From Chloroflexi bacterium RIFCSPLOWO2_02_FULL_71_16 (GTDB taxonomy: Bacteria; Chloroflexota; Limnocylindria; P2-11E), in assembly GCA_001795345.1 (NCBI GenBank), contig MGON01000042.1, positions 305 through 6,312 of the forward strand: a stretch of DNA of 6,008 nt, given 5' to 3'. Positions 1-6,008 of this stretch are shown here, one piece after another. The first letter of the stretch is position 1; the number at the start of each line of letters is the position of its first letter. Below the pieces are notes generated by a model, which saw only the letters and a list, made by a program, of their open reading frames with translations, did not search any database and was not told where the DNA came from. Both the position numbers and the translations under genes were made by a program.

Positions 1-656
1 AGATTGCGAGGGCCGAGCGAGACGATGGTCGCGCCGCGGTCGCGGGCGAGGGCGATCTCCTGCTCGGTGACCCCGCCCTCCGGACCGACGACCAGCGAGA
101 GCGCGGCGGCGCCCTCCGGCACTTCGAGCCGCCGCTCACGCTCCCCCTCCCAAGCCACGATCACCGGCGGGGCGAGCACATCGAAGAGGTCGGACCAGCT
201 CACAAGAGGCGCCAGCTCCGGCACCCGGCCGCGGCGCGCAGTCTCGGCTGACTCCCGTGCGATCCGCTCCCACCGACGGCGCTTCGCGGCGGAGAGCTCC
301 CGCGCGACGCTGCGCTCGCTCGTGTACGGGACGATGCGCGAGACGCCCAGCTGCGTGACCGCCTCGAGGACCTCCTCGCTGCGGTCGCCCCGGAGGAGCG
401 GGAGCGCCAGCGTCAGCGAGACCGCCGGCTCGGCGGTGTTCGGCTTGCGGAAGAGCACGGTGCCGCTCACCTCGTCCGTCGCGACATGGTCGAGTCGGAC
501 CCGGAGATCGTCGCCCGATGAGACCAGGACGACCTCGTCGCCTGATGCGAGACGCAGCACGCTCGCGATCTGACGGGCCTGGTCACCCCGAAGCGTGACG
601 CGCTCGCCATCGACGGCGCCGGGCTCCACGAAGAAGTGGTGCGCGGCGGCGGTCAT
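1..656 (-). CDS. rsmE: 16S rRNA (uracil1498-N3)-methyltransferase RsmE, 3' end cut by window edge
   Basis: RsmE is a SPOUT-fold enzyme that uses S-adenosylmethionine to methylate N3 of U1498 in 16S rRNA of the 30S subunit. The window holds 218 codons from the ATG at 656; the family is usually about 240-250 residues, so the last 25-30 or so are missing. An N-terminal PUA-like domain (about residues 6-70, HHFFVEPGAV and VLRLASGDEV) precedes the methyltransferase domain. Recognisable parts are LRGDRSEEVLEAVTQLGV (88-105), PYTSERSV (110-117), RVPELAP (144-150), the knot motif VVGPEGG (189-195) and SLGPRN at the cut end. Some usual residues differ: VTQLGV where homologs commonly have ATELGV, and ESAETARR where a Gln is common in place of the Thr. 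The ATG overlaps the prmA stop as ATGA, and no Shine-Dalgarno sequence is visible, so translation probably depends on coupling to prmA. Family assignment is firm; whether the protein is complete cannot be judged here. Confidence 0.93.
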   Translation of the reverse strand, partial: MTAAAHHFFVEPGAVDGERVTLRGDQARQIASVLRLASGDEVVLVSSGDDLRVRLDHVATDEVSGTVLFRKPNTAEPAVSLTLALPLLRGDRSEEVLEAVTQLGVSRIVPYTSERSVARELSAAKRRRWERIARESAETARRGRVPELAPLVSWSDLFDVLAPPVIVAWEGERERRLEVPEGAAALSLVVGPEGGVTEQEIALARDRGATIVSLGPRN

Positions 657-1501
657 CGGAGGTCGAGCCGGACCCAGTCGTCCTGCTGATCGCGACCCGC
701 CACGGCGAGGCCCGCGGCGGCGAAGGCGTCGATCACCCCCTGCTCCTTCTCCGCCACGATCCCTGCGACGATGACCGTGCCGCCGGACGCCAGCCGCGCG
801 CGCAGCTCCGGAGCCACCGGCACCAGGACCTCGGCCACCAGGTTCGCGACGACCAGCTCGTAGCGGCCCTCGACGTCGGCGGCCGAGCCCGCCCGCACGT
901 CCACGCGGACGTCGTTGCGAGCCGCGTTCTCGGTCGCGGCACGTACCGCGAGGGGGTCGGTGTCGACGCCGACGACCGGACGCGCGCCACGCTTCGCGGC
1001 GGCGATGGCGAGGATGCCCGACCCCGTGCCGACGTCGAGCACACTGCGGCCCTTGAGCGTGCGTTCGCCCAGAGCCTCGAGGCACTGCCGGGTCGTCGGG
1101 TGCAGGCCGGTCCCGAACGCCATGCCCGGGTCGAGCACGATCGTCGTCTCCGCGGCGGCGGCATCGGACCAGCTCGGACGGATGAAGAACGGTCCGATGC
1201 GGATGGGGCCGAACTGGGCCTTCCACGCCTCGAGCCAGTCCTCGTCACGGATCCGCCGCAGCGCGACCTCGCCGACCGGGCCGAGGCCGAAGGCGCGGAG
1301 GCGCCCGATCGCCTCCTTCACGCGCCGCACCTTGACGCGCGCGGCGTGGTCGTAGACGAGGTAGGCCTTCACGATGTGCTGCTCGGCTGGGTCGAGGGGG
1401 ACCTCGACGGCGATGCCGTTGTAGCCGACGCGGTCCAGGATCTCGCTAACCGCCTCGACCGCCTCCGGATGGGACGGTACCGCGACCTCGAGCCAGCGGA
1501 T
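653..1501 (-). CDS. prmA: ribosomal protein L11 methyltransferase PrmA; start codon unclear (ATC at 1501 proposed)
   Basis: PrmA is a class I SAM-dependent enzyme that methylates amino groups of ribosomal protein L11 (uL11) in the cytoplasm. In the 282-residue form, the N-terminal L11-binding domain starts IRWLEVAVPSHPEAVEAVSE and runs through GYNGIAVEVPLDPAEQ to about residue 100. A linker containing IRPSW leads to DPGMAFGTGLHPTTR (124-138), the SAM-binding motif VLDVGTGSGILAIAA (154-168), the acidic loop GVDTDPLA and the substrate-site motif ANLVAEVL near 219-226. The length fits the family (about 250-300). The first ordinary start in frame is GTG at 1372. Using it gives 239 residues and cuts off the first 43, which look like a normal PrmA N-terminus. 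Between 1373 and the in-frame stop at 1607-1609 there is no ATG, GTG or TTG. The ATC at 1501-1499 sits where homologs typically begin MRWLEV, so I place the start there; a sequencing error or real decay are alternatives. The gene lies 34 bases after dnaJ and overlaps rsmE by 4. Confidence 0.9.
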   Translation of the reverse strand: MRWLEVAVPSHPEAVEAVSEILDRVGYNGIAVEVPLDPAEQHIVKAYLVYDHAARVKVRRVKEAIGRLRAFGLGPVGEVALRRIRDEDWLEAWKAQFGPIRIGPFFIRPSWSDAAAAETTIVLDPGMAFGTGLHPTTRQCLEALGERTLKGRSVLDVGTGSGILAIAAAKRGARPVVGVDTDPLAVRAATENAARNDVRVDVRAGSAADVEGRYELVVANLVAEVLVPVAPELRARLASGGTVIVAGIVAEKEQGVIDAFAAAGLAVAGRDQQDDWVRLDLR

Positions 1502-1538
1502 CGCTCCGGGTTCGGGTCGCGCGCCCGCTCGCTCCTCA
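1499..1538 (-). promoter_or_regulatory. dnaJ-prmA junction and proposed non-canonical prmA start
   Basis: The dnaJ stop TGA (1538-1536) is followed at once by GGAGCGAGC (1535-1527). A second GGAG at 1507-1504 lies two bases before the ATC codon at 1501-1499. The hepta-base GGAGCGA therefore occurs twice, 28 bases apart. The second GGAG is closer to the start than a usual Shine-Dalgarno site. The 34-base spacer contains no ATG, GTG or TTG in any frame. That the ATC initiates translation is inferred from where homologous proteins begin, not shown directly. Confidence 0.4.
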
Positions 1539-2627
1539 GCTTCCGCCGAGCGCGTCCTTGATGCGGCCGAGGACGTCGGCGCCCTCGTCCTCTTCGCCCA
1601 CTCCGCTCACGGAGCGCAGCTTCTGGTAGAGCGCGCGCTCCTCCTTGCTGAGCGAGCGCGGGATCACGACGTCGAGGTACACGAGCTGGTCGCCGCGGCC
1701 GCTCGCGTGCACCCGTGGGGCGCCCTTGCCGCGCACGCGCACGGCCTGGCCGTGCTGCGAGCCGGCGGGGATCTTCACCTTCGCCAGCGGCCCGTCGATC
1801 GTCGGCACCGCGACCTCGTCCCCGAGCGCCGCCTGCGCCGGCGTGACGCGCAGGATGTGGATGAGGTCGTCCCCTTCGCGGCGGAAGAGCTTGTGGTCAC
1901 GCAGCCGGATCAGCACGTACAGGTCGCCCGGGGGACCACCCCGCATGCCGGACTCGCCCTCGGCGGAGACGCGCAGCTGCTGCCCGTCGTCGATGCCGGC
2001 GGGGATGTTGACGCGCACCTTCCGCTCCGCCTGGATGCGGCCTTCCCCACGGCATTCCTTGCATGGCTGATCGACCGTCCGTCCCGCGCCGCCGCACCGA
2101 GGGCAGGTCCCGACGGTGACGAAGCGCCCGAAAAGCGACTGCTGCACCTGGCGCACCTCGCCCCGACCGCCGCAGGTGCCGCAGGTCGAGGTCTTCGAGC
2201 CCGGCTCCGCGCCGCCTCCGCCGCAGTGAGCGCACGTCTCCTGGCGCGGGACGACCACGGTCTTCTCGACGCCGCGCACCGCCTCCTCGAGATCGAGCTC
2301 GACCTGCAGGCGGAGGTCCGCACCGCGCACGGGGCCGCGCTCGCGGCGGCGCGCCCCGCCGAAGAAGGTGTTGAAGAGGTCGTCGATGCCGAAGCCCGCC
2401 GCGTCGCCGAACTCGCCGTTCCCGAACATGTCGTAGCGCTGCCGCTTCTCCGGGTCGGAGAGGATCTCGTAGGCCTGCGTGACCTCCTTGAAGCGCTGGG
2501 CCGCGTCGGGCGACGCGTTCACGTCCGGGTGGTACTGGCGCGCGAGCTTCCGGTACGCGCCGCGGATGTCCTCGACGGAAGCGCCGCGCGCCACGCCGAG
2601 GACGCCGTAGTGATCGGTCTTTGCCAC
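1536..2627 (-). CDS. dnaJ: chaperone protein DnaJ (type I Hsp40)
   Basis: DnaJ is the cytoplasmic co-chaperone that binds unfolded clients, hands them to DnaK and stimulates its ATPase. The 363-residue product has every domain of a type I Hsp40. The J domain covers about residues 6-67, with the HPD motif at 33-35 in YHPDVN. A short Gly/Phe region (about 69-98) includes the DIF-like IDDLFNTFFGG. The zinc-binding domain has four CxxCxGxG repeats with Cys pairs at 132/135, 149/152, 175/178 and 189/192. Two C-terminal beta-sandwich client-binding domains follow, with GDLYVLIRLRDHKLFRREG and VPTIDGPLAKVKIPAG recognisable. The length is close to the usual 370-380. The start is GTG at 2627, which gives the normal N-terminus MAKTDHYGVLGV. 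It lies 12 bases after the CPBP protease gene; AGGGG just before the GTG is too close to be an ideal ribosome site, so coupling to the upstream gene is plausible. The J domain and zinc finger look intact. Confidence 0.97.
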   Translation of the reverse strand: MAKTDHYGVLGVARGASVEDIRGAYRKLARQYHPDVNASPDAAQRFKEVTQAYEILSDPEKRQRYDMFGNGEFGDAAGFGIDDLFNTFFGGARRRERGPVRGADLRLQVELDLEEAVRGVEKTVVVPRQETCAHCGGGGAEPGSKTSTCGTCGGRGEVRQVQQSLFGRFVTVGTCPRCGGAGRTVDQPCKECRGEGRIQAERKVRVNIPAGIDDGQQLRVSAEGESGMRGGPPGDLYVLIRLRDHKLFRREGDDLIHILRVTPAQAALGDEVAVPTIDGPLAKVKIPAGSQHGQAVRVRGKGAPRVHASGRGDQLVYLDVVIPRSLSKEERALYQKLRSVSGVGEEDEGADVLGRIKDALGGS

Positions 2628-2639
2628 GCCCCTAGTTTC

Positions 2640-3338
2640 TCATCCGAGCAGGCGCAGACCGGAGAGCAGGGCGCCGTTGAACGCCCAGTGCGCCAGGAGC
2701 GGAGCGGCGAGGCTGCGCGTGCGGACCCGGAGCGCCGCGAACGCGATCCCGCCGGCGAAGACGGCGAGGAACGCGCCGGCCATGCCGAGCACGGTGAACA
2801 GGCCGGCGACGGTCAGGTTCGTCTGCGCGACCGTCGTGCTGACGATGACGGCATGCCACGCCGCGAACGCCAGCGCCGACAGCACGACGGCGCCCGTGGC
2901 GCCGTAGCGCCGGAGCAGGGCCCCCAGCAGGACGGCGCGGAAGGCGACCTCCTCCGGCGCGATCGTGTCGAGCGGCATGGTGACGGCGACCCGGAGCGCG
3001 AGGCCGGCCGCGTCCGCGGCGGCGAGCGGCGTGTACGACACCGCCTCGCCGAGGAGCGGCGGGTACCGCAGGACGAGCAGCGCCCCGGCTACCGATACGA
3101 GCGCGAACGCGAGCCCGACGACGGCCCCGCGGCCGAGACCCGAGGTCCCGAGGCCGAGCTCGTCCAGCGTCAGGCCCTGCCCGCGTGCCCACGCGAGCGA
3201 GATCGCGACGAGCGCCATCCCGATCAGCGGACCCGTCCAGCCCACCGGGATCGCCGTCCCGGCCAGGTACGCCGCGGCGTTGCCCCACACGACGAGCACG
3301 ACCGCGAAGGCCTGCCAGCTCCGAGCGACGCGACGCAC
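2640..3338 (-). CDS. CPBP family intramembrane metalloprotease (CAAX protease/Abi type)
   Basis: This 232-residue, strongly hydrophobic protein has about six to eight predicted membrane segments (for example around residues 10-30, 37-51, 71-91, 148-165 and 176-203). It carries the three CPBP (Abi/Rce1-like) motifs in order: EEVAFR at 129-134 (EExxxR), FAAWH at 158-162 (FxxxH) and HWAFN at 217-221 (HxxxN). The Glu and His residues form the catalytic centre in this family, so the protein is probably an active intramembrane protease. Its substrate cannot be read from the sequence. Family members process prenylated proteins or bacteriocins, or act in stress signalling or self-immunity. The GTG start at 3338 lies 26 bases... 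measured from the last dnaK base, 23 bases separate the two genes, and no clear Shine-Dalgarno site is visible; the stop is 12 bases before dnaJ. It therefore appears to be an operon member. Its position between dnaK and dnaJ is unusual. The family call is firm; the exact start is less certain. Confidence 0.88.
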   Translation of the reverse strand: MRRVARSWQAFAVVLVVWGNAAAYLAGTAIPVGWTGPLIGMALVAISLAWARGQGLTLDELGLGTSGLGRGAVVGLAFALVSVAGALLVLRYPPLLGEAVSYTPLAAADAAGLALRVAVTMPLDTIAPEEVAFRAVLLGALLRRYGATGAVVLSALAFAAWHAVIVSTTVAQTNLTVAGLFTVLGMAGAFLAVFAGGIAFAALRVRTRSLAAPLLAHWAFNGALLSGLRLLG

Positions 3339-3361
3339 GGTCCCGGGATGAGAGGTCGTGA

Positions 3362-5290
<1,929 letters not shown>

Positions 5291-5305
5291 CTGATGTCAC
5301 TCCTT
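5291..5305 (-). promoter_or_regulatory. dnaK ribosome binding site overlapping the end of grpE
   Basis: AAGGAG at 5305-5300 lies 9 bases before the dnaK ATG and is formed by the last two sense codons of grpE (AAG GAG, Lys-Glu), directly before the grpE stop. It is the best Shine-Dalgarno match in the window and fits the high output expected of dnaK. It also fixes the dnaK start. Confidence 0.8.
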
Positions 5306-5845
5306 CTGTTTCGCCACGGTCACGAGCGCTGGCCTGATGACACGGTCGTGGAGCCGGTAGCCCTTCCGGATCTCCTCGACGACCGTGCCGTCCGGCGCGT
5401 CGGACTCGACGTGCGCGATGGCTTCGTGGATGTGGGGATCGAAAGCCTCGCCGACCGGGTCCAGCGGCTCGAGACCCTCCGAGGCGAGGATGTCGCGGAG
5501 CTTCCGCTCGACGTGCCACATCCCCTCGACCCACGGCTGCGTGCGCAGATCCTCGGGGACCGTGCCGAGCGACCGGTCGTAGTCGTCCAGCACCTCGAGC
5601 AGGCGCGTGATGAGATCCGCCTTCGCGAAGCGCGCGAAGTCCGCGCGCTCGGCCTCGTTGCGCCTGCGGTAGTTGGCGAAGTCGGCGGCGACGCGCTGCA
5701 GGTCGCGGGTGAGCTCCTCGACCCGCTCGTCACCGAGCTTGTCGCTCTCGGCCTCGCCCGGCGCGTCGCGATCCTCGCCGTTGCGGCGCGTGGCGAGGCG
5801 CTCCTCGAGCAGCTCCTCCGCGCGCCTGACCCTGTCATCAGCCAT
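5297..5845 (-). CDS. grpE: nucleotide exchange factor GrpE
   Basis: GrpE works as a dimer that opens the DnaK nucleotide cleft to release ADP, and in some species it acts as a thermosensor. The 182-residue product begins with a charged, probably disordered stretch (1-38). A long helix follows (about 39-90), containing LQRVAADFANYRRRNEAE, then a four-helix-bundle part and the C-terminal beta domain. The family signature GYRLHDRVIRPALVTVA is at 162-178, and FDPHIHEAI at 135-143 is also typical. The ATG at 5845 has GAGGG at 5856-5852 with a 6-base spacer. The start codon lies inside the last codons of hrcA (8-base overlap), which suggests translational coupling. dnaK starts 6 bases downstream. 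This order, with grpE before dnaK, matches HrcA-regulated operons. Nothing looks broken. Confidence 0.97.
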   Translation of the reverse strand: MADDRVRRAEELLEERLATRRNGEDRDAPGEAESDKLGDERVEELTRDLQRVAADFANYRRRNEAERADFARFAKADLITRLLEVLDDYDRSLGTVPEDLRTQPWVEGMWHVERKLRDILASEGLEPLDPVGEAFDPHIHEAIAHVESDAPDGTVVEEIRKGYRLHDRVIRPALVTVAKQKE

Positions 5846-6008
5846 CGAGCGCCCTCACGACGTCGCTCATCAGCGTGCCGACGTAGCGGACCGCGCCGAT
5901 GGTGCGGTGGTAGTCCATGCGGGTCGGGCCGACCACACCGACGTATCCGACGGCGCCCTCGCGGTGCCCGTATCGCCCGATCACCACGCTGAGGGGGCGG
6001 AGCGGCTC
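5838..6008 (-). CDS. hrcA: heat-inducible transcription repressor HrcA, C-terminal fragment (5' part beyond window)
   Basis: HrcA represses class I heat-shock genes by binding the CIRCE inverted repeat, with its activity maintained by GroEL. Only the last 56 residues and the stop TGA (5840-5838) lie in the window; the gene enters in frame from base 6008. The fragment reads SVVIGRYGHREGAVGYVGVV, then GPTRMDYHRTIGAVRYVGTL, then MSDVVRALDG. The GPTRMDY block followed by a short helix is the characteristic C-terminal end of HrcA, and its position directly before grpE supports this. The DNA-binding domain, the start and any CIRCE operator cannot be seen. The 8-base overlap with grpE suggests that repressor and chaperone genes share a transcript, which would give autoregulation. 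The repressor role is inferred from the family. Confidence 0.88.
   Translation of the reverse strand, partial: EPLRPLSVVIGRYGHREGAVGYVGVVGPTRMDYHRTIGAVRYVGTLMSDVVRALDG

Noticed and set aside
4..573. Plus-strand open frame opposite rsmE
   Set aside because: It is Ser/Arg-rich without any domain, and the opposite strand encodes a clear RsmE.
2632..3288. Alternative minus-strand frame over the CPBP protease gene (218 codons)
   Set aside because: It is an Arg/Gly-rich out-of-frame translation of the same DNA. The other frame contains all three CPBP motifs and membrane segments.
3339..3361. Possible terminator or promoter in the dnaK-CPBP gap
   Set aside because: The 23-base gap holds only a short CCCGGG palindrome, with no stem-loop and T-run and no recognisable -35/-10 boxes.
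5846..6008. Search for a CIRCE operator (TTAGCACTC-N9-GAGTGCTAA) or heat-shock promoter
   Set aside because: No such inverted repeat was seen within the window. It would be expected upstream of hrcA, beyond the window edge.

Overview
The window is one gene-dense, very GC-rich stretch in which every supported gene lies on the minus strand. It is read from the high-coordinate end to the low-coordinate end as hrcA (3' end only) - grpE - dnaK - a CPBP-family membrane protease gene - dnaJ - prmA - rsmE (5' part only). It is a class I heat-shock operon of the HrcA-controlled type, extended downstream by two translation-apparatus methyltransferases. Gaps between genes are 0 to 34 bases. hrcA/grpE overlap by 8 bases and prmA/rsmE by 4 bases, so the set is very probably one transcript. 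The promoter, and the CIRCE operator expected for HrcA, would lie upstream of hrcA, beyond base 6008. No promoter, terminator, tRNA, rRNA, mobile element or CRISPR array was seen, and no gene-free stretch exceeds 34 bases.

Region by region: 5838-6008 encodes the C-terminus of the heat-shock repressor HrcA. 5297-5845 encodes the nucleotide exchange factor GrpE. 3362-5290 encodes the Hsp70 chaperone DnaK. 2640-3338 encodes a polytopic membrane protein with the three CPBP (CAAX protease/bacteriocin-processing) motifs, an unexpected insertion between dnaK and dnaJ. 1536-2627 encodes a type I (zinc-finger) DnaJ. 653 to about 1501 encodes PrmA, the ribosomal protein L11 methyltransferase. 1-656 encodes the first 218 residues of RsmE, the 16S rRNA m3U1498 methyltransferase.

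DnaK, DnaJ and GrpE form one folding cycle: DnaJ delivers clients and triggers ATP hydrolysis, and GrpE releases ADP. HrcA would shut the operon off when GroEL is free. PrmA and RsmE modify the ribosome and are commonly found behind dnaJ in this type of operon.

The organism is a bacterium with a high-GC genome. The order hrcA-grpE-dnaK-dnaJ-prmA-rsmE differs from the actinobacterial dnaK-grpE-dnaJ-hspR order. The DnaK ATPase domain keeps the segment (about residues 77-100) that Firmicutes and Actinobacteria lack. A high-GC Chloroflexota-like or related uncultured lineage is a reasonable guess, but this is inference only.

Two points deserve a second look. One is the CPBP protease gene inside the chaperone operon. 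The other is prmA: its conserved N-terminal domain is encoded upstream of the first ordinary start codon and has no ATG, GTG or TTG in frame. Otherwise this is an ordinary housekeeping region and I see no new multi-gene system in it.
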